Both the position numbers and the translations under genes were made by a program. Below the pieces are notes generated by a model. That model was not told the origin of the DNA. It did no database searches and was given only the letters and a program-made list of their open reading frames with translations. Below, in pieces: positions 28,361 through 38,675 of a stretch of 64,000 nt of DNA (within the stretch, counting starts at the first letter, position 1; the number at the start of each line of letters is the position of its first letter). The stretch is from assembly GCA_030680295.1 (NCBI GenBank), contig JAUXVU010000023.1, positions 930,001-994,000 on the forward strand, written 5' to 3'. The stretch comes from Moraxellaceae bacterium. GTDB lineage: Bacteria; Pseudomonadota; Gammaproteobacteria; Pseudomonadales; Moraxellaceae.

Positions 28361-30652
28361 TCAAACACCGGCCTTACGCAATAAATCACCTAGCGTACCT
28401 TGGCGAATCGGCGCGCTAGTTTTTGCTTTTGGCGCCGAGGTCTTGGCTGTTGACGTCGATGAGGACGCAGAGGCGGTTTCATCCTTTAAGCGGCATGACA
28501 ACGCAATACGTTTGCGTGCAGCGTCCACATCCACCACTTTGACACGAATAATATCGCCAGCCTTAACAACTTCATGCGGATCTTTGACAAAACGATCGGC
28601 CAAAACTGAAATATGCACCAATCCATCTTGATGCACACCCACATCAACAAATGCACCGAATGCCGTAACGTTGGTCACAACACCCTCTAGCAACATACCC
28701 GGCTTCAAGTCGGCGATTTCAGTAATGGCGTCATCAAATACAGGTGCTTGAAACGCTGGGCGTGGGTCACGACCTGGCTTTTCTAACTCGCGCAAAATGT
28801 CATTAACCGTGGGCAAGCCGAAGCGTGGGTCAACAAATTGGCTGGCATTTACTGCTTGTAGAAACTTGCTATCGCCAATAATTTGCTTGATGTCGCGCCC
28901 GCTAATTTGCAAAAGCTTTTCTACCACCGGGTAGGCTTCAGGGTGAACCGCAGAAGCATCCAACGGATTGCTGCCATCCACCACTCGTAAAAAGCCCGCC
29001 GCCTGCTCGAAAGTTCGTTCGCCCAAACGCGGCACCTTCTTCAACTCATCCCGACTTTGGAAACGACCATGCTGATCTCGGTAGCTGACAATATTGTCCG
29101 CCAACGTCGAGCTTAAACCAGCAATACGCGCCAAAAGCGGAGCCGAGGCAGAGTTCACGTCCACGCCAACCGCGTTGACGCAGTCTTCAATTACGGTTTC
29201 CAGCATACGTGAGAGCTTGACCTGATTAACATCATGCTGGTATTGACCAACACCAATTGCTTTTGGCTCAATTTTCACTAATTCTGCCAATGGATCCTGC
29301 AAACGACGCGCAATGGACACGGCACCACGATACGTCACATCCAAATCTGGAAACTCACGTGATGCAAGCTCTGACGCTGAATACACAGACGCACCCGCTT
29401 CACTAACCACAATTTTGGTCAATGCCAACTCCGAATGACGCTTCATTAACTCAGCAATCAGCTTGTCACTTTCGCGTGATGCGGTGCCATTACCAATCGC
29501 CACCAACTCAACACCATGCTTTTTGCATAGTGCCGCCAGCGCATGAATTGAACCGTCCCAGTCGCGGCGTGGCTCATGCGGAAATAGGGTAACTTTATCA
29601 AGCAGTTTGCCCGTGGCATCCACCACCACTGCCTTACAACCAGTGCGTAGGCCCGGGTCAAAACCTATGGTGATTTTAGGTCCCGCAGGTGCCGCCATCA
29701 GCAAATCTTTCAGATTGCGGGCAAATACAAGAATCGCTTCTTCTTCTGCACGCTGGCGCACTTCACCCAATAACTCAGTTTCCAAATGCGTCAGCAGTTT
29801 CACTCGCCAAGTCCAACGCACCACCTCACGTAGCCATAAATCTGCTGCGCGACCTTGGTCACGAATCCCAACAAAATTAGCCACAATCGTCTCACAGGGA
29901 TGCACACCGTCTTGTGTTTCAGGCAATACGAGCGTCAGCGATAGCACGCCTTCATTACGCCCACGGAAGATGGCCAAAGCACGATGAGAAGGGATGCTGG
30001 CAATACGCTCATCATAGGCAAAATAATCGCGGAACTTAGCGCCTTGTTCAGCTTTACCATCCAATACCCGTGCCTGCATCAGGCCATGCTGACGTAAATA
30101 GTTGCGCAACTCGGCTAATAGATCAGCCTCCTCAGCAAAACGCTCCATCAAAATATAACGGGCGCCTTCCAGCACAGCGCGCACATCGGCGTAACCTGCC
30201 TCCGCATTAATAAACGCTTCCGCCTGCTGCTCAGGCACCAGCGTCGGATCGGCAAACAAACTATCCGCCAATGGCCCAAGCCCTGCAGCCAACGCGAGCT
30301 GACCTTTGCTCACGCGCTTAGGCTTATATGGCAAATACAAATCTTCCAAGCGCGACTTGGTGTCTGCTGCCAATAATTGCTGCTCCAAAGCAGGCGTCAA
30401 TTTTTGTTGCTGACGAATACTGTCGATAATGGCATCACGTCGGGCATGTAACTCACGTAAATAAAGCAGTCGCTCATCTAACTGCCGCAGCTGAATATCA
30501 TCTAGCGCGCCGGTAACTTCTTTGCGATAACGCGCAATAAATGGCACGGTAGCACCACCATCTAACAGGTCCACGGTTGCCTGCACTTGCTCCAAACGAA
30601 TTTGTAACTCTTGCGCCAGTTGCTGATTAATATTTATCGCACCGTTCGACAT
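28361..30652 (-). CDS. tex: Tex-family RNA-binding transcription accessory protein
   Basis: The ATG at 30652 (GGAG five bases upstream) gives 763 residues. Domains are an N-terminal helical Tex_N ([21 protein letters not shown]), a YqgF/RuvC-like nuclease-fold region ([19 protein letters not shown]), and helix-hairpin-helix motifs ([37 protein letters not shown]). A C-terminal S1 domain ([20 protein letters not shown]) precedes a low-complexity Ser/Thr/Lys tail. It binds nucleic acid and affects transcription. It is divergent from ompR. Confidence 0.96.
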   Translation of the reverse strand: MSNGAININQQLAQELQIRLEQVQATVDLLDGGATVPFIARYRKEVTGALDDIQLRQLDERLLYLRELHARRDAIIDSIRQQQKLTPALEQQLLAADTKSRLEDLYLPYKPKRVSKGQLALAAGLGPLADSLFADPTLVPEQQAEAFINAEAGYADVRAVLEGARYILMERFAEEADLLAELRNYLRQHGLMQARVLDGKAEQGAKFRDYFAYDERIASIPSHRALAIFRGRNEGVLSLTLVLPETQDGVHPCETIVANFVGIRDQGRAADLWLREVVRWTWRVKLLTHLETELLGEVRQRAEEEAILVFARNLKDLLMAAPAGPKITIGFDPGLRTGCKAVVVDATGKLLDKVTLFPHEPRRDWDGSIHALAALCKKHGVELVAIGNGTASRESDKLIAELMKRHSELALTKIVVSEAGASVYSASELASREFPDLDVTYRGAVSIARRLQDPLAELVKIEPKAIGVGQYQHDVNQVKLSRMLETVIEDCVNAVGVDVNSASAPLLARIAGLSSTLADNIVSYRDQHGRFQSRDELKKVPRLGERTFEQAAGFLRVVDGSNPLDASAVHPEAYPVVEKLLQISGRDIKQIIGDSKFLQAVNASQFVDPRFGLPTVNDILRELEKPGRDPRPAFQAPVFDDAITEIADLKPGMLLEGVVTNVTAFGAFVDVGVHQDGLVHISVLADRFVKDPHEVVKAGDIIRVKVVDVDAARKRIALSCRLKDETASASSSTSTAKTSAPKAKTSAPIRQGTLGDLLRKAGV

Positions 30653-30797
30653 GTACACTCCACCACAGCAAATCTAAGATTGGGCGATTATAAGCAGGCC
30701 AGTACATGACCTGCACAACTGATTCAGGCTTTAAGTTCTACTCAAAAACATTGCCTGTGCGTAAACTGCTCAACAAAGGCAAACACATGGGGGTCTC

Positions 30798-31523
30798 ATG
30801 GAAGGCACTAACGATCAACAAAAAGTGCTAGTTGTTGATGACGATATGCGTCTGCGTACGCTACTTCAGCGTTTTCTGGAAGAGCAAGGTTACACCGTTC
30901 GCACGGTGGCCGATGCCGTGCAAATGGACCGCCAGTTGGCGCGTGAACTGTTTGCTTTAATTGTGTTGGACTTTATGTTGCCGGGCGAAGATGGCTTGGC
31001 TATTTGCCGGCGCTTACGTGAAGCGGGCAATAACACACCAATTATTATGCTCACCGCAAGAGGCGCCGACCAAGACCGTATATCTGGGCTCGAAGCAGGT
31101 GCTGATGACTATCTACCCAAGCCATTTAATCCACAAGAACTGCTTGCTCGCATGAAAGCAGTGTTACGCCGACAAACTCGTGAGCTACCGGGCGCACCTT
31201 CACAAGCCTCAGAAATCGTTAAGTTTGGTGAATGGGCGCTTGATTTATCCACACGACAACTTACACGTAGCGGCATGGCAGTTGCACTTACTACCGGTGA
31301 GTTCGCGGTATTAAAAGCATTAGTACAACACCCGCGCGAACCATTAACTCGTGACAAGTTAATGGTATTAGCCCGCGGCCGTGAGTGGGGTGCTATGGAA
31401 CGCTCGATTGATGTACAAGTTTCACGTCTGCGCCGCCTAATTGAAACCAACCCGGGCAAAGCGCGCTACCTACAAACCGTATGGGGTGTGGGTTATGTTT
31501 TTGTCCCGGACGGGGCCGAGTAA
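30798..31523 (+). CDS. ompR: OmpR/AmgR-like response regulator
   Basis: A 241-residue regulator. The receiver domain has acidic residues VVDDD near 13-16, phospho-acceptor D58 in IVLDFMLPGEDG, and Lys of PKPFN. The winged-helix Trans_reg_C domain (LTTGEFAVLKALVQHP; RSIDVQVSRLRRLIE; VWGVGYVFV) lies at 135-238. GGGGG is four bases before the ATG. envZ starts two bases after the stop. In Pseudomonas the equivalent pair is AmgRS, which handles envelope stress; the neighbouring tex, gshA and hslO support that match. Confidence 0.93.
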   Translation: MEGTNDQQKVLVVDDDMRLRTLLQRFLEEQGYTVRTVADAVQMDRQLARELFALIVLDFMLPGEDGLAICRRLREAGNNTPIIMLTARGADQDRISGLEAGADDYLPKPFNPQELLARMKAVLRRQTRELPGAPSQASEIVKFGEWALDLSTRQLTRSGMAVALTTGEFAVLKALVQHPREPLTRDKLMVLARGREWGAMERSIDVQVSRLRRLIETNPGKARYLQTVWGVGYVFVPDGAE

Positions 31524-31524
31524 A

Positions 31525-32889
31525 ATGGAACGCGCTGCTACGCTAATACCGCAAAAAAAATGGCTACAGGCCATCAAGCCGCGCTCAAGCGTTATGCGAA
31601 CCACCTTGGTTATTGGCGTTGTAGTACTACTCAGCCAAGCCTTATCGATTGCTTTTTTTTGGACGAATCTTTATTTACCAGAAATCCGTCAGCATGCTCA
31701 CACCACGGCTATACGCATAGAGCAGTTGATGATCGCCGAAACACAAGGCCCCGAGGCAGTCATTGAGGCCGACCTATCCTTACGTAAGCTTAGCAACCTG
31801 TATGTAGAGCGCGACCCAGCAGCATTTCCCCGGGTAAACTCCAAATGGTTTGCTGAGCTATTTACTGATCGCTTTAGAAGACAAATTCAGCGCGAAATTA
31901 ACGCACCAGTTATCGTTTACTTTGACTATAAGCCCACTCCCATTCTATGGGTAAAAGCACCGACTCAAACCGAGGTTTGGGTGCGCGAAGACCTATTGTT
32001 TATTGATCAATACAATCCCACATTAATTTTGTTATGGATCATTGGTGTGCCTTTACTCACGCTGTTGGCAATTGTCGTCCTAGCAAGGCAGCTTAATCGA
32101 CCGTTAAAACGCTTACAGCTGGCAGCCATTCGCGTTGGTCGCGGCCTACACAGCAGTCATTTACCAGAAGACAGCGGGCCAACCGAAATTCGTCAGGTTA
32201 ATCGCGCTTTTAACGGGATGACGGAACAAATCCGGCAAGCCGAACAAGAGCGCACCACCATGTTGGCGGGAATATCTCATGACCTCCGTACGCCATTAAC
32301 GCGACTACGATTGACCGCTGAATTTCTGGGTGACCGTGACATGGCCAGCGGAATGATTATGGATATTGAGGATATGGACGCAATTTTGGACCAGTTCATT
32401 TCCTTTATGCGTGATGGCTCGGAAGAGCCTATTGATGATGTGCTTATTGATGAACTGCTGCGAGAAGTAGCATCACAAGTGCAAAGCCAAATTAGCTGCG
32501 AATTAACGCTTGCTGACTTACCACCATTACCTCTGCGTCGACTATCACTTAAACGCGCACTGATTAATGTGGCTCAGAATGCCATTCGTTATGGAAAAGG
32601 TCCGCTGGAAATTACCGCATTTGAATCAAAAGGTTATGTGAACATTGTGTTTCGTGACCACGGAGAGGGCATTCCTGAGGATCAAACACAAGAGTTAATG
32701 CAGCCATTTCGCCGAGGTGATCAAGCCAGAACCACTCAAGGATCTGGCTTAGGTTTAGCGATAGTGGCTCGAATTATTAAACAGCATCAGGGCCAACTGC
32801 TATTGGCCAACCACACAGATGGTGGCTTGCAGGCCACCATAAAGCTGCCGGCGCTAACGCGTAAACGTGGCAAGTTATTGCAGGGATGA
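31525..32889 (+). CDS. envZ: EnvZ/AmgS-like sensor histidine kinase
   Basis: A 454-residue kinase (start ATG at 31525; the longer upstream frame overlaps ompR and is not used). It has a transmembrane helix near residues 27-47, a periplasmic sensor of ~110 residues and a second helix near 167-187. A HAMP linker follows, then the dimerisation motif GISHDLRTPLTRLRL with phospho-acceptor H252. ATP-binding N box (INVAQNAIRYG), G1 (FRDHGEGIPE) and G2 (GSGLGLAIV) motifs are present. Its end overlaps convergent hslO by 15 bases. Confidence 0.92.
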   Translation: MERAATLIPQKKWLQAIKPRSSVMRTTLVIGVVVLLSQALSIAFFWTNLYLPEIRQHAHTTAIRIEQLMIAETQGPEAVIEADLSLRKLSNLYVERDPAAFPRVNSKWFAELFTDRFRRQIQREINAPVIVYFDYKPTPILWVKAPTQTEVWVREDLLFIDQYNPTLILLWIIGVPLLTLLAIVVLARQLNRPLKRLQLAAIRVGRGLHSSHLPEDSGPTEIRQVNRAFNGMTEQIRQAEQERTTMLAGISHDLRTPLTRLRLTAEFLGDRDMASGMIMDIEDMDAILDQFISFMRDGSEEPIDDVLIDELLREVASQVQSQISCELTLADLPPLPLRRLSLKRALINVAQNAIRYGKGPLEITAFESKGYVNIVFRDHGEGIPEDQTQELMQPFRRGDQARTTQGSGLGLAIVARIIKQHQGQLLLANHTDGGLQATIKLPALTRKRGKLLQG

Positions 32890-33753
32890 GCTACTACTAT
32901 CGATTGGCTGATGTAGCGCCGCTAGATCAATAGCATCAAAACGATAGTGATTACGACAAAACTGGCAGTTTACGTCGATAAAACCACCGTTCTCATTAGC
33001 AATATCTTGCAGCTCTTCTGCATCAATAGCGCGCAAAGCATTTGCACTGCGTTGACGCGTACAACTGCACTTAAAGCGAAGCTCATGTTGACCCAGCAAC
33101 AAAACCTGCTCGTCGTGATAAAGACGATACAGCACGGTATTCGCCTCAAGGCCAAGTAATTCGCTTGCAACCAACGTATCGGCCAAAGTCACCACCCGCG
33201 ACCAGTCCTCACTTTCCTTTTCTTCGTGGTCATGTCCAGGCAACACTTGCAGCAACAAACCGGCAGCAGATATTTCATTGGCAAATAACCAAAAGCGTGT
33301 GGGCAATTGTTCAGATTGGGCAAAATAATGAGTCAAAACCTCACTTAAAGACTGTCCTGACAACGAAACAATGCCTTGATAACGCTCACCCTCGTTAGGA
33401 TCAATGGTCAAAATACAATGGCCATCGCCGACTAAATCGCCCCAAGTTATGTCATTCGTCGTGTTTAGACTGTCATCATAATGTGCAATGCCTCGCATAT
33501 CACCTGCATCATTACACTCGACCATCAACAGCGATAACGGTCCATTACCTTTTACTTCTAAAATTAAACTACCAAACAACTTAAGCGTGCTCGTCATCAA
33601 CGCAACCGCCGCCAAGGCCTGCCCCATCTGCCTTTTAACGATATCAGGGTAATCGTGCGTGCCTAGTAATGCAGTATACGAACCAGATAATTGAACCAGT
33701 TCACCGCGCAAAGCTGAGTGCTGAAAATGGAAGTGATGCAAGAGGTCTGTCAA
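32875..33753 (-). CDS. hslO: Redox-regulated chaperone Hsp33
   Basis: A 292-residue chaperone with the four zinc-binding cysteines in FKCSCTRQR (near 231/233) and NCQFCRNHY (near 264/267). It becomes an active holdase when those cysteines oxidise. The start appears to be TTG (33753), with only a weak GAG upstream. hslO near ompR/envZ fits the Pseudomonas neighbourhood. The OmpA-family gene is divergent. Confidence 0.94.
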   Translation of the reverse strand: MTDLLHHFHFQHSALRGELVQLSGSYTALLGTHDYPDIVKRQMGQALAAVALMTSTLKLFGSLILEVKGNGPLSLLMVECNDAGDMRGIAHYDDSLNTTNDITWGDLVGDGHCILTIDPNEGERYQGIVSLSGQSLSEVLTHYFAQSEQLPTRFWLFANEISAAGLLLQVLPGHDHEEKESEDWSRVVTLADTLVASELLGLEANTVLYRLYHDEQVLLLGQHELRFKCSCTRQRSANALRAIDAEELQDIANENGGFIDVNCQFCRNHYRFDAIDLAALHQPIDSSSSSLQ

Positions 33754-33832
33754 CGTGCTATCTCATTAATTAGTGGTTAGTTTGTGTAAACGTAACAAAT
33801 TGTGTATCGTTAAGACAGTCGTCGAAATCAAA

Positions 33833-33860
33833 TTGACTTCTCATTTGAGAAGCCTATATT
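33833..33860 (+). promoter_or_regulatory. Probable sigma-70 promoter of the ompA-like gene with internal palindrome
   Basis: TTGACT (33833-33838), a 16-base spacer and TATATT (33855-33860) form a good promoter about 40 bases before the start codon. The sequence CTTCTCATTTGAGAAG (33837-33852), a perfect 7+2+7 inverted repeat, overlaps the -35 box and fills the spacer. A repressor or activator site is plausible, since it lies upstream of the transcript and cannot act as RNA structure. Confidence 0.55.
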
Positions 33861-33898
33861 TACGACGCTTTGAATCAATTATATAGGGAATATTGACC

Positions 33899-34849
33899 AT
33901 GAAACTGCATCAACTCGCTGTGGCAACTATGATCGCATCCGCTTCCATGGCGGCTCATGCTGAATTCACTGTCAGTCCAATGATTGGCTACACATTCTAT
34001 GATCGTGAACAAAACATTGAAGATGATATCAGTGGTTCGATCGCTTTAGGCTACCGTGTAACGCCAAACGTTGGCGTTGAATTACGTTATGGCCAGGGTC
34101 GTACAGAAACTGAAGTTGGCGGCTTTAAAACCCGTTCACAAGTAGGTACTTTAGATGCTTACTATCGCTTCAATGCTGATGGTAAATTACAACCATACGT
34201 ATTGGTTGGTGGTGGTCAGAACCACCTGAAAGCTTATGATGGCGGTGGAAGTGCTCGTCGTTCAGTAGCTAACGTTGCTTTGGGTTCTTTCTACCAACTC
34301 AGCGACAACCTTGCTCTGCGTGGCGAAGCTCGTGTTATTGAAAACCTGCAAGACAACCTACATGACACAGTAGTGTCACTGGGTGTTACTTATGGTTTTG
34401 GCGCTCAGAAAGCTGCTGTAGTTGCTCCGGCTGTTGTTCCTGCTCCAGCTCCAGTTAAGCCAGCACCTAAAGTGTTGACCGAAACGGTAACTCGTGACCT
34501 GCGCGTGTTGTTTGACACAAACAAGTCCGACGTTAAAGCTGAATACAAAGGCGAAATCGCTGAAGTTGCTAAGCTGTTAAAAGAGTATCCAACTGCTAAA
34601 GTTGAAATCCAAGGTCACACTGACTCAACTGGCTCAGATAGCATCAACAACCCACTCAGCCAAGCACGTGCGGACGCAGTTGCTGCTGTTCTAGTTAACG
34701 AGCACGGTATTTCTGCTGACCGCATCACTGCTAAAGGTTACGGCTCAAGCCAGCCAGTAGCTAGCAACGCTACAGTTGAAGGCCGTGCGAAAAACCGTCG
34801 CACTGTTGCTCAAGCTGAAGCTGAAGTGAAAGTAACTGTTAAGCAATAA
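33899..34849 (+). CDS. OmpA-family outer-membrane protein
   Basis: A 316-residue porin-like protein. It has a signal peptide (cleavage after AAHA, about residue 22) and an eight-strand beta-barrel domain (about 23-175; FTVSPMIGYTFYDREQN, VGVELRYGQG). A Pro/Ala linker (PAVVPAPAPVKPAPK) joins it to the OmpA peptidoglycan-binding domain (LFDTNKSDVKAEY; VEIQGHTDSTGSD; LSQARADAV; GRAKNRRT). It tethers the outer membrane to peptidoglycan. ATG at 33899 is preferred (AGGGAA upstream) over the TTG two codons earlier. Codon choice looks like that of a highly expressed gene (inference). Confidence 0.93.
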   Translation: MKLHQLAVATMIASASMAAHAEFTVSPMIGYTFYDREQNIEDDISGSIALGYRVTPNVGVELRYGQGRTETEVGGFKTRSQVGTLDAYYRFNADGKLQPYVLVGGGQNHLKAYDGGGSARRSVANVALGSFYQLSDNLALRGEARVIENLQDNLHDTVVSLGVTYGFGAQKAAVVAPAVVPAPAPVKPAPKVLTETVTRDLRVLFDTNKSDVKAEYKGEIAEVAKLLKEYPTAKVEIQGHTDSTGSDSINNPLSQARADAVAAVLVNEHGISADRITAKGYGSSQPVASNATVEGRAKNRRTVAQAEAEVKVTVKQ

Positions 34850-34870
34850 TTTGCTGACTCAGTCACTGTA

Positions 34871-34899
34871 AAAAGGGCCGCTATATGCGGCCCTTTTTT
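34871..34899 (+). terminator. Rho-independent terminator after the ompA-like gene
   Basis: AAAAGGGCCGC-TATAT-GCGGCCCTTTTTTT follows the ompA stop by about 20 bases. The stem is GC-rich and perfect, followed by seven T. Confidence 0.93.
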
Positions 34900-35003
34900 T
34901 ATGGCAATTTTTATAACCAATACGAAAATTAGCGAACTACAGACGTAGCGCCCGGACTCAGTTATACTCTGCGCCCGTTTTTTGATCGCTCCGAGATCCT
35001 ACT

Positions 35004-36836
35004 GTGTCCATTAAGCATATCCGTAACATCGCCATTATCGCCCACGTTGACCATGGCAAAACAACCCTGGTTGATAAACTCTTACAGCAATCTGGCACCC
35101 TAGGCGACCGTGCTGGCGACGTTGAACGCGTCATGGATTCCAACGATCTCGAAAAAGAGCGTGGCATTACCATTTTGGCCAAAAACACCGCTATTCGTTG
35201 GGTAGACCAACGTGATGGCCAAGAGTATCGCATCAATATCGTCGACACTCCCGGTCACGCTGACTTTGGTGGCGAAGTTGAACGCGTCCTGTCGATGGTT
35301 GACTCCGTGTGTTTGCTGGTTGACTCAGTTGATGGCCCCATGCCGCAAACTCGCTTCGTTACCATGAAAGCATTTGCCCGTGGCCTAAAGCCAATTGTTG
35401 TTCTAAACAAGGTTGACCGTCCAAGCGCACGCCCACATTGGGTTATGGACCAAGTGTTTGACCTGTTCGACAGCCTTGGTGCAACCGACGAACAGTTAGA
35501 CTTCCCAGTTGTTTATGCCTCTGGATTGAATGGCATTTCTGGCTACGAAGCTGACAAACTCGGTGACGACATGACAGCGCTGTTTCACACCATCATCGAT
35601 CGTGTGAGCCCACCAGAAGTAGACCCAGATGGTCCGTTCCAAATGCAAATTTCATCGCTGGACTATTCCAGCTATGTTGGCGTTATCGGTATTGGCCGTG
35701 TGACGCGTGGTCGCGTTAAAACTAATACACCCGTAGTTATTCTTGACCATGAAGGCAAACGCCGTAATGGTCGTATTCTGCAAATTATGGGTTATAGCGG
35801 CCTTAACCGTATTGAAGTTCCAGAAGCAGAAGCAGGTGACATCATCTGTGTTACCGGCATGGAAGGCTTAGGCATTTCCGATACGCTGTGTGACCCGAGC
35901 TTAGTTGAAGCATTACCATTGCTTTCGGTAGACGAACCAACCGTAAGCATGACCTTCCAGGTCAATAACTCACCATTTGCTGGTCGTGAAGGCAAGTACG
36001 TTACCTCACGCAACATCAAAGATCGCTTAGATAAAGAGCTCATTCACAATGTGGCGTTGCGCGTAGAGCCAACAGACAGCCCTGACCGCTTTAAAGTATC
36101 TGGCCGTGGCGAGCTGCATTTGTCTGTATTAATTGAAAACATGCGCCGTGAAGGCTTTGAAATGGGCGTTTCTCGTCCTGAAGTTATTTTCAAAGAGATT
36201 GATGGTGTTAAGTGTGAACCCTACGAAAATGTAATTTTCGACGTGGAAGAGCAGCACCAAGGCGGCGTCATGGAGCAAATGGGTTCACGCAAAGGTGACA
36301 TGACCAATATGGTATTGGATGGTAAAGGACGCATTCGTATCGAAGCGACTGTGCCATCGCGCGGTCTGATTGGCTTCCGCTCCGAGTTCTTAACCATGAC
36401 TTCGGGCACCGGCATTATGACCGCCAGCTTCTCGCATTATGGTCCAATCAAATCTGGTGATGTTGCTAAGCGCCAGAACGGCGTACTGGTTTCCATGGTG
36501 CAAGGTACAGCTCTGGGTTATGCGCTATGGAACTTGCAGGAGCGTGGCCGCATGTTCATTGGTCCACAAACCGAAGTGTATGAAGGCATGGTTGTTGGCT
36601 TAAATTCACGTGGTGACGACATGGTCGTCAACCCAACTAAAGCTAAGCAATTAACCAACGTTCGTGCCTCCGGCACCGACGAAAACATTGTGCTGACACC
36701 AGCTGTTCGTTTCACACTTGAACAAGCGCTGGAATTCATTGAAGAAGATGAGCTGGTTGAAGTAACACCACAGGGCATTCGTATTCGTAAACGTCATTTG
36801 ACTGAAAATGATCGTAAGCGTGCAGGCCGTAACTAA
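35004..36836 (+). CDS. typA: Ribosome-associated GTPase TypA/BipA
   Basis: A 610-residue translational GTPase starting at GTG (35004). The G1 motif is [10 protein letters not shown], with RGITI (switch I region), DTPGHADF (G3) and NKVD (G4). The EF-G-like domains II, III, V and the BipA-specific C-terminal domain follow at normal length. It binds ribosomes under stress and aids 50S assembly in the cold. It stands alone between two terminators. Confidence 0.97.
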   Translation: MSIKHIRNIAIIAHVDHGKTTLVDKLLQQSGTLGDRAGDVERVMDSNDLEKERGITILAKNTAIRWVDQRDGQEYRINIVDTPGHADFGGEVERVLSMVDSVCLLVDSVDGPMPQTRFVTMKAFARGLKPIVVLNKVDRPSARPHWVMDQVFDLFDSLGATDEQLDFPVVYASGLNGISGYEADKLGDDMTALFHTIIDRVSPPEVDPDGPFQMQISSLDYSSYVGVIGIGRVTRGRVKTNTPVVILDHEGKRRNGRILQIMGYSGLNRIEVPEAEAGDIICVTGMEGLGISDTLCDPSLVEALPLLSVDEPTVSMTFQVNNSPFAGREGKYVTSRNIKDRLDKELIHNVALRVEPTDSPDRFKVSGRGELHLSVLIENMRREGFEMGVSRPEVIFKEIDGVKCEPYENVIFDVEEQHQGGVMEQMGSRKGDMTNMVLDGKGRIRIEATVPSRGLIGFRSEFLTMTSGTGIMTASFSHYGPIKSGDVAKRQNGVLVSMVQGTALGYALWNLQERGRMFIGPQTEVYEGMVVGLNSRGDDMVVNPTKAKQLTNVRASGTDENIVLTPAVRFTLEQALEFIEEDELVEVTPQGIRIRKRHLTENDRKRAGRN

Positions 36837-36862
36837 GTCTTAGCTACTAGGACTTAAGTAAT

Positions 36863-36892
36863 AAAAAAGCCGGATTAAAATCCGGCTTTTTT
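36863..36892. terminator. Bidirectional terminator between typA and the YbgC-like gene
   Basis: AAAAAAGCCGGAT-TAAA-ATCCGGCTTTTTT is symmetrical, with A- and T-runs on both arms. It can end typA on the plus strand and the convergent mutY-yggX-thioesterase transcript on the minus strand. Confidence 0.92.
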
Positions 36893-36910
36893 ATGTCCGC
36901 AGTATCAATA

Positions 36911-37366
36911 CTATTGCACTGCCTCTAAAGCCAGTCTGAACCAATCCGGCATATCAACGGGCCGCCCAGTGCTAGGGCTCACCGTAAACTGCAGCGTTTG
37001 GGCCTCTGCGACAACCCGCCCCAACTTTTCACTAAATAACTGATAGTGAATAACCATTCGATCCGCTGCTTTTAGATCTACCCGCAAACCAATATGCAAG
37101 GTATCGGGGTAAATCACCGGCGCTTTATAACGGCAGTGTGCGTCGGCAATCACCAAACCGACTTGCTCATCAAACAAGCGCGGAAAGACACCCAAGTGCT
37201 CCATCATGCTCAAGCGTGACTGCTCTAAGTAATGGAAGTACACCACATTGTTAACATGGCCTAACGCATCCATATCACCCCAGTGCACTTTTTTTACATG
37301 CACATAGTTAAACCGAGATGCCATGTCGGCGACTGATACTGGCCAGTTTTTAGCAGAACTATTCAT
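36911..37366 (-). CDS. 4-hydroxybenzoyl-CoA-type acyl-CoA thioesterase (YbgC/FadM-like)
   Basis: A 151-residue hotdog enzyme with the 4HBT active-site signature WGDMDALGHVNNVVYFHYLEQSR (seen near residues 29-51; Asp in GDMDALGHVNN is catalytic in the family). The ATG at 37366 overlaps the yggX stop as ATGA, so translation is coupled. An earlier in-frame start at 37381 would overlap yggX further. The substrate is unknown. It is last in the mutY-yggX transcript. Confidence 0.85.
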   Translation of the reverse strand: MNSSAKNWPVSVADMASRFNYVHVKKVHWGDMDALGHVNNVVYFHYLEQSRLSMMEHLGVFPRLFDEQVGLVIADAHCRYKAPVIYPDTLHIGLRVDLKAADRMVIHYQLFSEKLGRVVAEAQTLQFTVSPSTGRPVDMPDWFRLALEAVQ

Positions 37367-37632
37367 TTTTCTGGCGTCCAACCTTGGGGGCGCTCATAAT
37401 CATCACCACTCAGAAATAGCTCCAGCTGATCCGCTAAGAATTTCTGCGCTTGAGCGTCCATTAAGTTAAGACGGTTTTCGTTAATCAGCATGGTCTGATG
37501 TTTTAACCACTGCTGCCAGGCTTCTTTCGACACCGACTCAAACACAGCTTCGCCACGTGGCCCAGGAAAAGGAGGAAAGGCTAAGCCCTCTAACTCTTGC
37601 TTTAATTTGCGACAAAACACCATACGCGTCAT
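37363..37632 (-). CDS. yggX: Probable Fe(II)-trafficking protein YggX
   Basis: An 89-residue protein matching YggX throughout. It has MVFCRKLKQELEGLAFPPFP with the conserved early Cys, KEAWQQWLKHQTMLINENRLN in the centre, and the acidic C-terminal part. YggX guards Fe-S clusters against oxidants. The mutY-yggX order is common in gammaproteobacteria and fits, since MutY carries an Fe-S cluster. Start and stop overlap neighbours by four bases on both sides. Confidence 0.96.
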   Translation of the reverse strand: MTRMVFCRKLKQELEGLAFPPFPGPRGEAVFESVSKEAWQQWLKHQTMLINENRLNLMDAQAQKFLADQLELFLSGDDYERPQGWTPEK

Positions 37633-38675
37633 GAACCACTCCTCTTATTCGCTAATCGTTGCAATAACTGAGCTACCGGCTGAGGCAACCCTAAGTTGGG
37701 TAATTGGCCTAGTTTAACCCATTGGCCCGATGACTCATGCACCGCTGCATCTATGTCGTCACATTGGTTAATTAATAGCGGATGTATATGCAGCTGAAAA
37801 TGTGAAAACACATGTTTAAACGGCGGCAAAAGTTGGCCCTGAAGATCATCCGGCAACTCCGCAGCAAATAGTTCGCGCTCACGCTCTGGAAAGCTCCATA
37901 AGCCGCCCCAGATGCCGCTAGGCGCACGCTGCACCAACCAAACACTATCCATGCGCTGATACACCAACAGCCAGACAGCACGCTCAGGCAACGCCTGCTT
38001 CTTGCGCTTTTGCGGATAACTGACCACAGCATCTAAAGCCAACGCCTGACAATCCTCAGCAACCGGGCAAATCAAACAGCTGGGTTTGCTTCGCGTGCAT
38101 AACGTCGCGCCCAAATCCATCATGGCTTGTGTGTACTGCGCGACACTTTTTTTGGGCGTAAATGCGTCGGCAACCTGCCAATAACGCTGGCCTACCTGAG
38201 CTTGTGCGGGGTCACCACTAATGGCTTGATGCCGGCCTAACACACGCTTAACGTTGCCATCTAAAATGACCGCACGCTGACCAAAACCAAGACTCATAAT
38301 GGCGCCCGCAGTTGAGCGACCAATGCCGGGCAACGCTTGCAGTGCATCCAGGTCAGCAGGCAAGTCACCAGCATGATGCGCCAGACAATGTAACGCAGCT
38401 TTATGCAGATTTCGGCCACGGGCGTAATAACCCAAGCCCGTCCACAGATGTAAAACCTCATCTAATTGCGCTGAAGCTAAATCTTGCAGGGTCGGGAAGC
38501 GCGCCATAAAGCGCTCGAAATAAGGAATGACCGTAGCCACTTGCGTTTGCTGCAGCATGATCTCCGACACCCACACACGGTAAGGTGTCACCGACTGCTG
38601 CCAGGGCAAGTCTTTGCGGCCGTGCTGGTCAAACCAGACCAGCACGCGCTGCGCAAAATTATCGCTTGAAGACAT
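37629..38675 (-). CDS. mutY: Adenine DNA glycosylase
   Basis: A 348-residue repair enzyme that removes adenine mispaired with 8-oxoguanine. The HhH-glycosylase core includes VSEIMLQQTQVATVIPYFERF (catalytic Glu), LPGIGRSTAGAIMSLGFGQ and VILDGNVKRVLGR (catalytic Asp). A four-Cys [4Fe-4S] motif (CTRSKPSCLICPVAEDC) and a C-terminal NUDIX-like domain for 8-oxoG recognition follow. The ATG at 38675 lies inside the end of asmA, a 17-base overlap. Confidence 0.96.
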   Translation of the reverse strand: MSSSDNFAQRVLVWFDQHGRKDLPWQQSVTPYRVWVSEIMLQQTQVATVIPYFERFMARFPTLQDLASAQLDEVLHLWTGLGYYARGRNLHKAALHCLAHHAGDLPADLDALQALPGIGRSTAGAIMSLGFGQRAVILDGNVKRVLGRHQAISGDPAQAQVGQRYWQVADAFTPKKSVAQYTQAMMDLGATLCTRSKPSCLICPVAEDCQALALDAVVSYPQKRKKQALPERAVWLLVYQRMDSVWLVQRAPSGIWGGLWSFPERERELFAAELPDDLQGQLLPPFKHVFSHFQLHIHPLLINQCDDIDAAVHESSGQWVKLGQLPNLGLPQPVAQLLQRLANKRSGS

